Origin: Rhodothermales bacterium
GTDB taxonomy: Bacteria; Bacteroidota; Rhodothermia; Rhodothermales; Bin80
Assembly: GCA_028278205.1 (NCBI GenBank)
Contig: JANQES010000110.1
Span: forward strand, 124,001 to 188,000
Length of the DNA stretch: 64,000 bases
Reading direction: 5' to 3'
Part shown: positions 17,946-26,182 of the stretch, in pieces
Numbering within the stretch: position 1 is the stretch's first letter
Layout of the letters: every line of letters begins with the position of its first letter
Program-made: the position numbers and the translations under genes
The notes under the pieces: generated by a model
Told to the model about the DNA's origin: nothing
Databases searched by the model: none
What the model saw: only the letters and a program-made list of their open reading frames with translations

Positions 17946-18748
17946 TGAAATCATTCATGGCGTTACTACTTTGCGGCATTCTCCTGGGAGGATGTTGCGC
18001 CAGCGAGAAAGAAAAAATTGAGTTCTTGCAACTCAGGATCGCGCAATTAGAACTGGATTCCACACGCGCTCACCGGACCATCGAACAGTTGGAAAGGCAA
18101 AAAGCCACGGCAGAACGCAACGTGGTGAAGCTGGAGGGAGATATCGAGTTCATGGTGGAGGAGTTCAGAAACCACATGAACGAAGAAGGCGTGACCCCCA
18201 GCACGATGGTCAATGAACCGCAACTGGTGAGTGTCTTTACGCGTGATCTGGCCAAGTGGGGGGGCAATACGCGCCGGCTGCGTCTGGACCTGACCCAGGC
18301 CGAACAAGAACTCGAAGAGTTTATGTCGGAGACGTGGGTGGTGGAGATGCGCAAGCGAAACGAAGGCCTTCAACAGGAAGCCGACCAGCTCCGGATGTCG
18401 AATTCGGAACTGAGCAGTAATTTACGCTACGTCCGGGGTGAACTGAACCGGGAAAAGGAAACCAATAAGCTCCTGAACGATCAGATCACCGAGGAGATAG
18501 AACAGCGGCAGGAGGCGGAAGATGAGACCCGAAAATACAAGCGGTACTGGTCTCAGGAGCGAGACCGCGCAGAGAGGTTGGAAGAGATCGCCAGTGTGGT
18601 TACCAACGGAAGTTGCATCGGCCAGGGGACCGTCAAAGAGCTTCAAAGGGATGGGATCTTAATAAACATAAACGAGCGCACCTTCAAAAAAGACGTTTTC
18701 CAGGTCTACTTTAGCGTTGATCATATGAGTTCCTGCGGGTCGAATTAA
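17942..18748 (+). CDS. Coiled-coil lipoprotein
   Basis: 268 residues, beginning with an ATGATG that overlaps the upstream stop. Lipoprotein signal with lipobox LLGGC (about residues 14-18). Nearly all of residues 22-215 is heptad-rich, charged coiled coil (LRIAQLELDSTRAHRTIEQL and similar), followed by a small C-terminal globular part with two Cys (NGSCIGQGTV and HMSSCGSN). Probably a periplasmic spacer or scaffold. It is convergent with, and overlaps by four bases, the PEGA-like gene on the other strand. Confidence 0.7.
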   Translation: MMKSFMALLLCGILLGGCCASEKEKIEFLQLRIAQLELDSTRAHRTIEQLERQKATAERNVVKLEGDIEFMVEEFRNHMNEEGVTPSTMVNEPQLVSVFTRDLAKWGGNTRRLRLDLTQAEQELEEFMSETWVVEMRKRNEGLQQEADQLRMSNSELSSNLRYVRGELNREKETNKLLNDQITEEIEQRQEAEDETRKYKRYWSQERDRAERLEEIASVVTNGSCIGQGTVKELQRDGILININERTFKKDVFQVYFSVDHMSSCGSN

Positions 18749-19428
18749 TCGACATCAGCCACAGGGGCGGTCTCAAAATTGACGGCGAAGCTTACTCTGT
18801 TGTTTTCGGCAGAGAGGTAGAGTTTCGTTTCGTACACCGTTGCCTCATCTACGTGCACCGCCATCGTATAGTTGGCCGGCCAGGGCACCCGGAGCGTCGT
18901 CGGCGCTTCGGTGACGACGTAGTCGGCTACGTTGACGCGGGCGCCGGGCATCAGCGCGGTGATGGTGATTTCGGCCATGCCGCTTTCTGCGAGGACTGGA
19001 CGGGCTTGTGCGTCGGAAGGAGGCACCGGCGTCCTGGCGGCCTGTCTCGCGCGGGCCGGCTCCGGCGATGCGGAGGCAACGGCCGGCGGGGCCGGGGCGC
19101 GCTGTGGTCTGGTTGCGGGCGCGACAGCCGCCGGTTCAGAAACGAGGGTGTCTACCGTGTTTTCCGACGGGCGGGATCCTTCGTTGTGCGGTGTCCCGTT
19201 CGAAGGAAAAGCAGGCGCGATATGCGCGCGGCTTCCGGAGTAGCCCGCGCGTTCATCCTCCAGGGGCGCTGTTTCGGCCAGCCAGCCATCTGGGGTCGTC
19301 TCCGGCGGCATCAGGAAGAAGATCCACAGGCCGAGGGCGGCCAGCATACACACGCAGAGCAGGCTGCCTATCAGGTAGAGCCGCCGTCGCCAGCGAAAAG
19401 GGAGGGGTGTTTTTAGGGGAGAGTTCAT
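18745..19428 (-). CDS. Single-pass membrane protein with PEGA-like C-terminal domain
   Basis: 227 residues. A short basic N-terminus, one transmembrane helix (YLIGSLLCVCMLAALGLWIFF, about 18-38), a long Ala/Pro/Arg-rich linker (about 70-150), and a C-terminal beta-domain (ITITALMPGARVNVADYVV, TTLRVPWPANYTMAVHV) of PEGA character. It follows the OmpA-type lipoprotein gene by 32 bases and is probably in the same operon. The domain type recalls the kinase at 9819-11756. Confidence 0.6.
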   Translation of the reverse strand: MNSPLKTPLPFRWRRRLYLIGSLLCVCMLAALGLWIFFLMPPETTPDGWLAETAPLEDERAGYSGSRAHIAPAFPSNGTPHNEGSRPSENTVDTLVSEPAAVAPATRPQRAPAPPAVASASPEPARARQAARTPVPPSDAQARPVLAESGMAEITITALMPGARVNVADYVVTEAPTTLRVPWPANYTMAVHVDEATVYETKLYLSAENNRVSFAVNFETAPVADVD

Positions 19429-19460
19429 GGGGCATCAAAGGGGGCGAGGCGTCAGGGCTA

Positions 19461-20006
19461 TCAGGTTGCCGCCCTGATGATCAGTTCGACGCGCCGGTTG
19501 CGTTGCCGGCCTTCTTCGGTATCATTCGTGGCGATAGGATCCGTCTCACCTTTTCCCGTCATCGACACCCGGTGGCTCGCTACGTTTTGCTGTTTGATGT
19601 AATTCGAGACCCTTTCGGCGCGTCGCTCGGACAAATTCTGGTTGTAGGCTTCCTCGCCGACGGCGTCGGTGTGCCCGATGACTTCCACCTGGGTGCCGGG
19701 GTATTTGCGCATGCTTTCGGCGAAGAAGTCCAGGCTTTTGAGCGCCGCATCGCTTAGTTCAGCCGAGTCGAACGCGAAGAGCACGGCCTGGAAAAACGTG
19801 ATGCGGATGCCCTCCGGAATGCGCTCTACTTCGGCATCCGAGAGGTTTTGGGACAACTCCAGGGCCTGAGCATCCATCTGCTTTTCCATAGCCGAGCGCG
19901 GATCTTCCTCCACGATTACCTCTTTAGATCCCCCGCAGGCCGAAAGAATCAGCATCCCCAGACAGGCAACGAGCGTCAAACGGTAGGAAAAGACAAAGCC
20001 AGACAT
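19461..20006 (-). CDS. OmpA-family peptidoglycan-binding lipoprotein
   Basis: 181 residues. Lipobox LILSAC about residues 18-23, a short linker, then a complete OmpA-like domain: ITFFQAVLFAFDSAELSD, VEVIGHTDAVGEEAYNQNLS, RAERVSNYI and GRQRNRRVELII, with the peptidoglycan-contacting Asp and Arg residues present (TDA...NRRVEL). It should sit in the outer membrane and hold it to the cell wall. It lies between a beta-barrel gene upstream and a PEGA-like gene downstream on the same strand. Confidence 0.92.
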   Translation of the reverse strand: MSGFVFSYRLTLVACLGMLILSACGGSKEVIVEEDPRSAMEKQMDAQALELSQNLSDAEVERIPEGIRITFFQAVLFAFDSAELSDAALKSLDFFAESMRKYPGTQVEVIGHTDAVGEEAYNQNLSERRAERVSNYIKQQNVASHRVSMTGKGETDPIATNDTEEGRQRNRRVELIIRAAT

Positions 20007-20192
20007 GGCCGGTATCGGTGAGTCAAGGTGAGATCAGGCTTAAGTGAACGCGGTTCTGGTGGAAATCGCTATCGTGTATACACAACAACGTGCGGTAATG
20101 TGCAAGCGATTTTCACAAAAGCGTTACGTTACGATATCAGTATACTCAGAGGCTGTTTATTTTTATTCCTTCAGAAACACTCTTTTTGCAGT

Positions 20193-20888
20193 CTACAAAT
20201 ACACCGAGAGCCCAAACCGGACGGCGTCTGAACGCAGGCTCCACGAGTTGAGCGTCGTGGAGGGACGGCGTGAGTCTCCGGATAATTCCCGCGTCGTGTA
20301 CGAGATCGACGTGCTGTATTCGGCCATCAGGCTGATGCTTTTGGCGGCAAACCACTCGACGCCCAGCGTGCCGATCAGTCCTAAGCTCCATTCCTCGGAA
20401 GACACGTCGGCGAGCACCTCCGGGTCTCCGCCGGGACCACGTTGCTCATCTCTCGTGCTGTCGTGAAAATACCTGCCGCGCAGTCCGGGGCCGGCGTACA
20501 GGTGGACAGGCCCCTTGCGCGTGGGATAAAAGAGATAGTGCCCGGTCAGCGCAATAAGCTGGTCATTGTCCTCCGTATGGTCGCCCGCTTCGTTTTCCAT
20601 ATCGAAAAAGTCCGCCTCTAACGACACGCCGAAGCGCCAGGCGCGGGTGGCCGAAGAGTGTTTCTTCACCGAGAGCGTCGAGCCTTCAAACGCGCCCAGC
20701 GTAAAGTTCTGGTTGATCTGAAATTGAAGCGCCCAGACGCCGGGCCGCAGGGCGGTTTCTTCGTCGTCTTCGCCGTCGTCCGATTGCGCGAAGCTCGTCG
20801 TTGCAGAGGCGGCAAAAAGGCTCATTAAAAGGACCATCCAGACGCAGATAGAAAGCGAACGGGCAAGTACTTCGCGGGGATGATTCAT
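20193..20888 (-). CDS. Outer-membrane beta-barrel protein
   Basis: 231 residues. N-terminal signal (WMVLLMSLFAASATTSFAQ), an acidic linker (SDDGEDDEET), then alternating hydrophobic strands with aromatic girdles (WALQFQINQNFTLGAF, LYAGPGLRGRYF, SLGLIGTLGVEWFAAKSI, DAVRFGLSVYL) ending in a beta-signal-like aromatic/Leu C-terminus. This is the pattern of small 8-stranded outer-membrane barrels (OprF/OMP_b-brl). The 186-base gap to the OmpA gene contains nothing I can support. Confidence 0.75.
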   Translation of the reverse strand: MNHPREVLARSLSICVWMVLLMSLFAASATTSFAQSDDGEDDEETALRPGVWALQFQINQNFTLGAFEGSTLSVKKHSSATRAWRFGVSLEADFFDMENEAGDHTEDNDQLIALTGHYLFYPTRKGPVHLYAGPGLRGRYFHDSTRDEQRGPGGDPEVLADVSSEEWSLGLIGTLGVEWFAAKSISLMAEYSTSISYTTRELSGDSRRPSTTLNSWSLRSDAVRFGLSVYL

Positions 20889-20934
20889 ATCAGGTTTTCT
20901 TCAGGGTGGGATGGCAAAGAGAAAACGGTCCGCC

Positions 20935-21348
20935 TTATTCTTCATCCAATGCGCTCAACACACGGGCGGTATCTGCAACGCTGGTGAACGTCACCGCTGT
21001 TACGTCATAAATCAGGGGCTGTCTCCGGTCATAAAGCCAACGATCAATCAGCACCTCATGATCCGACAGCCAGGCCATGCCGGCGATGCCGCCTTCGTAC
21101 TGCCCCTGGCCCCGCATCAAATCTCGATCTACTCGATAGCTGACCGAGTCTTTCAGGTTGGTTATCTGAAGAAAAAAGCGCTCGTCGAAGAACGAGATCC
21201 GCCCCTCGTCTTCACGAATCCGGATGATCTCTGCTTTGAGCGTCTGCCCCGGATTGACGGCCTCGCGATGGAGCTGCTCCTCAGGTTCGGATGGAGAGCA
21301 CCCGGCGGCAACCAGGAGGAAGACTTAGAAGAAGATAGTTCGCATCAT
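20935..21348 (-). pseudogene. Lipoprotein gene interrupted by an in-frame TAA in the signal peptide
   Basis: Read from the ATGATG at 21348/21345, the frame gives MRTIFF, then TAA (21325-21327), then continues open for 129 codons as VFLLVAAGCSPSEPEEQ and onward to a stop at 20935-20937. The two halves together form one convincing lipoprotein: signal peptide, lipobox VAAGC, and a beta-rich domain (TLKAEIIRIREDEGRISFFD, VSYRVDRDL, LIYDVTAVTF). No alternative start codon exists between the TAA and the lipobox. Either a recently inactivated gene or a base-call error. Its start overlaps the stop of the small gene upstream. Confidence 0.6.
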
Positions 21349-21482
21349 TTGGACCGGGCTTTACAGATCGTATGCGTCGCTTCGTGCAGCACCATCTCCA
21401 GGATCGACGGCTGGGCCAGCGCGCTCGTGACGCACATCGTCCCAACGACGAGCATGAGCACGTAGAGATAAGATCTTCGCAT
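21345..21482 (-). CDS. 45-residue secreted peptide containing an HEATH (HExxH) motif
   Basis: The ATG at 21482 is preceded by GTGAGG. The product starts with a good signal peptide (SYLYVLMLVVGTMCVTSALA, cleavage before Q24), leaving about 21 residues that include VLHEATHTIC, an HExxH-type motif. The TGA overlaps the ATG of the downstream lipoprotein gene, and the upstream YcxB-like gene ends six bases before this start, so the three look like one operon. It may be a genuine microprotein or the stub of a longer metalloprotease-like protein. Confidence 0.45.
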   Translation of the reverse strand: MRRSYLYVLMLVVGTMCVTSALAQPSILEMVLHEATHTICKARSK

Positions 21483-21488
21483 GGTGCC

Positions 21489-21995
21489 TCACTTGTATTC
21501 ATGACCGTGCTCCTTGCACAACGCCATGACGGTTTCGTAGATGCCGCCCCTCCGCAGCGCCGCCCTGGAAAAATAAAGAGTGGGAATGCCCTGAGGTTGC
21601 AAGATGAGCCAGTCGCCCCGAATCTGCCAGGTGCCTAACAACGACCACGCGCATTGCGCCTGAATGTCCGCTCCCTTCACATACAAACCGTCGTTATCGA
21701 CGGCATAGGTCATCTCATTCTGAAGGAAGGGATTCGTGAAATACGTGCTCCTCAGTCCTTTGGGGAGCAGGCGCGGAAAAAAGAGAGCGATCAGAAACAG
21801 CACAAGCAGACAAATACCCAGCAGGAAGGTGTAGGCCCAAAACAGGCACGCGATGGCAAGAAGGAGCAAGATACCTAGCTTTACAGCCCACCGGAGCGAG
21901 CCGGAAGTTTTTCGCTTTCCCAGCTTCATGTTCCAGATCTGCGTATACGCTTTATAGGATATCGCAAGCTCGTGACTATAGCTAAAGGGTTCCAT
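21489..21995 (-). CDS. YcxB-like membrane protein
   Basis: 168 residues from the ATG at 21995 (146 from 21929). Two adjacent transmembrane helices (about 37-75, LGILLLLAIACLFWAYTFLL then ICLLVLFLIALFF) are followed by a cytoplasmic beta-domain with the YcxB pattern: MTYAVDNDGLYVKG, CAWSLLGTWQIRGDWLILQP, TLYFSRAAL. Family function is unknown. First gene of the probable three-gene minus-strand unit with the secreted peptide and the broken lipoprotein gene. Confidence 0.7.
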   Translation of the reverse strand: MEPFSYSHELAISYKAYTQIWNMKLGKRKTSGSLRWAVKLGILLLLAIACLFWAYTFLLGICLLVLFLIALFFPRLLPKGLRSTYFTNPFLQNEMTYAVDNDGLYVKGADIQAQCAWSLLGTWQIRGDWLILQPQGIPTLYFSRAALRRGGIYETVMALCKEHGHEYK

Positions 21996-22165
21996 CTATG
22001 TCTCAAGGGTAATGTTCACTGTAGTTGATCATACAGGATCCTTCGTGGAATCGATACCAAAAGTTGCCCCTCGTTGTACGATTTCCGACGAACGGTATAC
22101 ATTTTCCCTTCGATACGCTATCATTAAGCCCAATCTCCCACCTCCCCCGACCCCCACCGACGCCT

Positions 22166-23800
22166 ATGAACGTTACGTTCACGCTTCTCGACTGGCTCTG
22201 GGTGGCGCTGTTTCTGCTGTTGATGATCGGAAGCGGCGTGCTCTTCTACCGCCTCGGCAAACGCTCTGAGTCTGACTTTTTCCTGGCCGGGCGCGGCCTG
22301 CCGTGGTGGCTGCCGGCCTCGTCGGTCTACGCCACGCACACCGCCACCGACACGCCGATGTGGATCACCGGCGTGATCTATCAACACGGGATGGCGGGCA
22401 TCTGGTACACGTTTTTCTCGGCCTGGGCAGCCATCAGTTCGTTCGTCTCGACGCGCATTTTTCGACGGTCGCTGGCCTACACGCAGGCCGAGTGGAACGT
22501 GGTGCGGTTCACGGGTTTGGGCTCGGAGCTATTGCGCGGGTGGATGGCCGGCTGGCAGTTCTTCATGAACATGTTCGTGCTCGGCTGGGTGGGCATCGCC
22601 ATGGGCAAGGTGTGCGAGTTTCTCTTCGGATGGCCGACGTGGATCGGGTTGATCTCGTTTTCGCTGGTCTGTGCCATCTACGTGCTGGCCGCCGGTTATT
22701 GGGGCGTGGTCATGGCCGATTTCCAGCAGGGCATCATCGCCTTCCTGGTCATCATGATCGTCTCGTTCTGGGGCATCTTCGTCGCCGGCGGCCCGACGGG
22801 GATCATCGATAAGCTGGCGGCGCTCGATATGATGGAGAGGATCAATCCGTTTGCCTTTACCGGCTGGTGGTCCGGCAGCTTCCCGGCGGCGTGGTTCGTG
22901 ACGATGCTCATCATCGCGGTCCTCGGCGGCTTCGGCATGGGCACGAGCATCGACTGGTACGTGGAGGCGCAACGGATTCAGTCGGCCAAAAGCGTGCGCG
23001 ACGCCAGCTACAGCATCTGGTGGGGCACGCTGCTGGGGCTGGTGCGCAACTCGGTGTGGGCCGTCTCTATCCTGGCTTTCTTCGTGCTCTTCCCCGGCAT
23101 GACCGAGACGGCAGACTACGAGATGGGGTGGTTCCGCCTGGGCTTCGACTACCTGCCGGCGGGGATGCTCGGCTTTTTCTTCGCCGCCATCCTGGCCATC
23201 CACCTCTCGACGATCTCGTCGCACCTGAACCTGGGCGCGCTCTATGCCACGCGCGACCTCTACCAGCATTACGTCAACCCGAAAGCGGACGAGAAAAAAC
23301 TCGTCCAGGTAGGCCGCATCTCGACGGTGATTCTGCTGCTGGGTTCGTTTTTTTACGGGTTGATGATGGAAGACATCACCTCGTGGCTGATCTTCGCGCT
23401 CTGGATCATGGCCGCCGGCATCTGGCTGCCTAACATCCTTCAGGTGATCTGGTGGCGGTTCAACGCCTGGGGCTACCTCTCGGCGTGGATCGCCAACCTG
23501 GGCTTTAGCTGGCTGGTGGTGTGGATCCTGCCGGAGCTAGGCGTGATCCCAGAACTGCTCGACTACCAGCAGTTCTGGCTGTTGATGCTCCTGGGCGCGC
23601 TGGTCTTCATCCCGGTGACGTACCTGACCAAACCCGAAAGCATGGATCATCTGGTCCACTACTACGTGATGTCGCGCCCGATAGGCTGGTGGGGGCCGGT
23701 CCGCCGCGAAGCCGAACGCCGCGGCCTGATCACCCCCGCAGGCGACCTCGCCGGCCTGGCCGCCGAACTGAGCAGGCCGGATGATGCAAAAAGGAAATAG
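22166..23800 (+). CDS. Sodium:solute symporter (SSS family)
   Basis: 544 residues from the ATG at 22166, which places the first helix (LLDWLWVALFLLLMIGSGVLFY) at the N-terminus as in the family; upstream starts add an unstructured tail. About 13 hydrophobic segments, with SDFFLAGRGLPWW near residue 35, a feature of SSS transporters, and TDTPMWITGVIYQHG. It should import a sugar, carboxylate or similar solute with Na+. The last codons (DAKRK) lie inside a CAAATGG repeat arm. Three small membrane proteins follow on the same strand and may be accessory subunits. Confidence 0.92.
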   Translation: MNVTFTLLDWLWVALFLLLMIGSGVLFYRLGKRSESDFFLAGRGLPWWLPASSVYATHTATDTPMWITGVIYQHGMAGIWYTFFSAWAAISSFVSTRIFRRSLAYTQAEWNVVRFTGLGSELLRGWMAGWQFFMNMFVLGWVGIAMGKVCEFLFGWPTWIGLISFSLVCAIYVLAAGYWGVVMADFQQGIIAFLVIMIVSFWGIFVAGGPTGIIDKLAALDMMERINPFAFTGWWSGSFPAAWFVTMLIIAVLGGFGMGTSIDWYVEAQRIQSAKSVRDASYSIWWGTLLGLVRNSVWAVSILAFFVLFPGMTETADYEMGWFRLGFDYLPAGMLGFFFAAILAIHLSTISSHLNLGALYATRDLYQHYVNPKADEKKLVQVGRISTVILLLGSFFYGLMMEDITSWLIFALWIMAAGIWLPNILQVIWWRFNAWGYLSAWIANLGFSWLVVWILPELGVIPELLDYQQFWLLMLLGALVFIPVTYLTKPESMDHLVHYYVMSRPIGWWGPVRREAERRGLITPAGDLAGLAAELSRPDDAKRK

Positions 23801-23865
23801 GCAAATGGGCAAATGGGCAAATGAAGCAAAGAACAACCAAACACCATTTGCCATTTGCCATTTTA
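23784..23865. repeat. CAAATGGG-word hairpin overlapping the symporter stop codon
   Basis: Left arm 23784-23831 (GGCAAATG words, period 8) and right arm 23844-23865 (ATTTGCC words, period 7) are mutually complementary. The left arm covers the last five codons and stop of the symporter gene. A sister element starting with the same GATGCAAA lead-in follows the stop codon of the AlbA_2 gene at 56729-56810. Confidence 0.7.
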
Positions 23866-23887
23866 AAACCGCAATCCACAATCGACC

Positions 23888-24196
23888 ATGCCTTTCATAC
23901 GACGCACCTGGACGGCCATCGAGGCCGATGAGTGGACGAAAGAGGATTGGATCGCTATCATCCTCTCGCCGCTCAGTTACGTCCTGCTGACGCTCGGCGT
24001 GGCGTTGAGCCTGCTGTTGCTCTGGTACGGCTACGTGATGTTGATCGTCGGCATCATACTGACGGCAGTGCTGCACTGGGTCATCGACCCGAAGCTCAAG
24101 GCCATCTCGGCGGAGTACGAAAAGAAGCAGCAGGACTACCTCTACGAACTCGAAGAGAAAGTCCGCTGGAAACACTTTACCAGGGAGGAAGAATGA
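23888..24196 (+). CDS. Small membrane protein, two helices and a charged tail
   Basis: 102 residues. Soluble N-terminus, two adjacent transmembrane helices (IAIILSPLSYVLLTLGVALSLLLLWYGYVM and onward to about residue 66), then a charged tail (KKQQDYLYELEEKVRWKHF). I do not recognise the family. Its stop overlaps the start of the next small gene (ATGA). Confidence 0.6.
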   Translation: MPFIRRTWTAIEADEWTKEDWIAIILSPLSYVLLTLGVALSLLLLWYGYVMLIVGIILTAVLHWVIDPKLKAISAEYEKKQQDYLYELEEKVRWKHFTREEE

Positions 24197-24315
24197 ACCA
24201 GGGACTCGCCACCGTCATCGGCATGACCATCGCCTACGCCGCTTCTTTCCTCGGATTGATTCTGGCCTGGCGATCCTACAAAAAGCACCATAGCCAGGAG
24301 GAGGAAAAGCCATGA
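24193..24315 (+). CDS. 40-residue single-helix membrane protein, possible symporter accessory peptide
   Basis: Starts in an ATGA overlap with the preceding stop; GGGAGG lies ten bases upstream. One transmembrane helix (LATVIGMTIAYAASFLGLIL) followed by a basic patch (WRSYKKHH) and acidic tail. Small single-span proteins of this kind accompany some SSS-type symporters; the assignment here rests on size, topology and position only. Confidence 0.55.
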   Translation: MNQGLATVIGMTIAYAASFLGLILAWRSYKKHHSQEEEKP

Positions 24316-24464
24316 TCGCCCTGATCGCCCTGCTCTTGCAGCAAGCCGCCCAACGCCCCGACAGCCCGTGGTGGGGCATCGTCGTGCCGGCGCTGATCTT
24401 CATCATCGCCTTCGCCGTCACGCTGATGCTCTACCGCCACTTCTCAAAAGAACACCACGGGTGA
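24312..24464 (+). CDS. 50-residue single-helix membrane protein
   Basis: ATG at 24312 overlaps the previous stop (ATGA), and GGAGGAGG lies a few bases upstream. Short hydrophobic start (IALIALLLQQAA), then WWGIVVPALIFIIAFAVTLML as a transmembrane helix, and a short basic tail ending in HFSKEHHG. Third gene of a translationally coupled trio behind the SSS symporter. No family recognised. Confidence 0.55.
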   Translation: MIALIALLLQQAAQRPDSPWWGIVVPALIFIIAFAVTLMLYRHFSKEHHG

Positions 24465-24465
24465 T

Positions 24466-24614
24466 AATTTTCGATTTTGGATTTTCGATTTTGGATTGTT
24501 TACTTCAGACCAATCCCATAACTGAAAAAGTCGCGACGGCTGGAACCGCTGAAGCTTTTTCAATTGAGATGACGGTGCTGAATCAGACCAATCCAAAATC
24601 TAAAATCCAAAATT
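24466..24614. repeat. Heptamer-word inverted repeat (TTTTGGA family) with 90-base spacer
   Basis: Left arm 24466-24498 (TTTTCGA and TTTTGGA words), right arm 24589-24614 (AATCCAA, AATCTAA). The spacer 24499-24588 is exactly 90 bases, the same as in the element at 6987-7126, and contains GAAAAAG...CTTTTTC (24524-24560) as an inner hairpin. The right arm runs into the start codon of the amidohydrolase gene. Confidence 0.75.
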
Positions 24615-25461
24615 GAAACCCCGCCGCCGCGTCTTCGATGCCCACTTCCACATCGGCCCGTATGGGACGCAGGCGTTTGCAAAGCGAATCATCACGCCCA
24701 TCCCCGAGGCCCTGAACCACGCCGAGGGCGATGACTGCGCGGCGTATCTGAAACGCTACGGCCTCCAGGGCGGCGTCATCGTGCCGACGTATCTCGAAGA
24801 CCAGCGCACCGCGTTCGACTACAACCGTCTCCTGCTCGACGCCGTCGAACGGCACGCGGGGCTCTACGGCGGGCTGTGGGTCTCGCCCCTGCCGGAGGTC
24901 GAAGCGTTGCTCGACGAGGCGCTGGCGGCGTTGCCGCATCCGGGCGTCCGGGCGCTCAAGATCGCCTCGAACACGTGGCAGCCGTACAGCATCGCCCCGT
25001 TTAGCTGGCCGGCGCGCGTGCGGCGCAGCGTCCGGAGGATTCTGGAAGCCGCTGCGGCGCATTCGCTGGTCATCCACTTCCACACCGGCTACCTGCCCGG
25101 CGCCGACCCGTTGGAGTTCGATGCGTTTATGAAAGCCTACGGCAAGGCCGCCACGTATCAACTCGTGCACATGGGCGAGGCTATCGCGCCGGTTTTTAAG
25201 TTTGTGCCGCGTTTTATCGAATGGCTCGAAGCCGGCTACACGGTTTACACAGACACCTCGCTCGTGCCGGGCTTCGGCCCGCCGTGGCTGCTCAACGAAC
25301 TCGACCGGCGCAACCTGGGCTTCGACCGCGTCCTCTTCGCTACCGATACGCCGTGGGGCCGCTTCCCGTCGGAATACTGGAAAATCGAAGGGCTCGACCT
25401 CGACGAGGCGGTGAAGGAGCAGCTTTTCTGGGAGAATGCCGCGCGGTTGTACGGGGTGTGA
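24613..25461 (+). CDS. Amidohydrolase-family protein (Amidohydro_2)
   Basis: 282 residues from a TTG at 24613; no ATG gives a better start, because the metal motif FDAHFHIG (DxHxH) begins at residue 9. Further metal-site features: VIHFHTGY, LVHMGEAI and FATDTPWGRFPSEYW. The fold is a TIM barrel of the ACMSD/amidohydrolase-2 type, which hydrolyses or decarboxylates small cyclic substrates. The start codon lies inside the right arm of a TTTTGGA repeat. It probably belongs with the upstream transporter genes; substrate unknown. Confidence 0.82.
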   Translation: MKPRRRVFDAHFHIGPYGTQAFAKRIITPIPEALNHAEGDDCAAYLKRYGLQGGVIVPTYLEDQRTAFDYNRLLLDAVERHAGLYGGLWVSPLPEVEALLDEALAALPHPGVRALKIASNTWQPYSIAPFSWPARVRRSVRRILEAAAAHSLVIHFHTGYLPGADPLEFDAFMKAYGKAATYQLVHMGEAIAPVFKFVPRFIEWLEAGYTVYTDTSLVPGFGPPWLLNELDRRNLGFDRVLFATDTPWGRFPSEYWKIEGLDLDEAVKEQLFWENAARLYGV

Positions 25462-25493
25462 TACCCGTTCTTTAAAATGGTTGTGCAAAGTAC

Positions 25494-25514
25494 ATCCCGT
25501 TCGCCGAACGGGAT
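25494..25514. terminator. Perfect 9-bp hairpin between convergent genes
   Basis: ATCCCGTTC, three-base loop, GAACGGGAT. It lies between the convergent amidohydrolase and RDD genes. No T-tract follows on either strand, so intrinsic termination is uncertain. Confidence 0.35.
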
Positions 25515-25573
25515 CGGAAAAGCAGCAGCCAGGAATTCATGACCACGCCTCCATTAATGATCCGCTTGCTCTT

Positions 25574-26182
25574 TTATCGATCTTCGATAACCCGGGTGCC
25601 GGCGAGGTGATCGTGGATGCACCGGAAGTCTTCGCGATAGATGAACAAGATATCGATCAGGCTGAAGAACGGAATGAAGCCCAGCAGCCCGATGACAAAA
25701 TATCGCAAGAAGAAAGCGCGCCAGAAGCCCGGATTGCCCTCGTCCTCGTTGTTGACAATCTTGATCTTCATGATGCTTTTGCCGATGGTCCGGCCTTCGG
25801 CAGAGAGCAGGTATATTTGAAAGATTAAGAGAATGATCACGAGAGCGAAGGCCATGCCGACGCCGTTAATCGCCCCCAGCCCTGCCGCGACCCCGAAGGC
25901 GACGGTATCGATGATATACGCCAGGAGACGGTCGCCCCGGTGCGCCAGGGTTACGAGGCCTTCGTCGTCGTCGATGGTGGTCAGTTGCACGAGTTCGTCG
26001 AGGCCGCCGCGTTGGTTGGCTTCTTCTTCGGCAAAGGCCATCGTTTCGGGGTCGTGCGCGTCGTGTTCCTCGGTGATCATGCGCACGAGGTCGTCATCGC
26101 TCATAGCCTGAACGTGCTCTTTGGCCGCATCGGGCGAGTCGCTCATCGCTGCGCTTTGTCGTACGTTTTTGCTACGTTCCAT
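25574..26182 (-). CDS. RDD-family membrane protein
   Basis: 202 residues. Acidic N-terminal half (EEHDAHDPETMAFAEEEANQ), then the RDD domain: name motif RGDRLLAYIIDTVAFG near residue 82, IYLLSAEGRTIGKSIMKIKI, and a last amphipathic part ending in CIHDHLAGTRVI. Three transmembrane helices. RDD proteins are thought to move small solutes or ions; function in this organism is unknown. An alternative start (ATG 26146) would shorten it by 12 residues. Confidence 0.88.
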   Translation of the reverse strand: MERSKNVRQSAAMSDSPDAAKEHVQAMSDDDLVRMITEEHDAHDPETMAFAEEEANQRGGLDELVQLTTIDDDEGLVTLAHRGDRLLAYIIDTVAFGVAAGLGAINGVGMAFALVIILLIFQIYLLSAEGRTIGKSIMKIKIVNNEDEGNPGFWRAFFLRYFVIGLLGFIPFFSLIDILFIYREDFRCIHDHLAGTRVIEDR

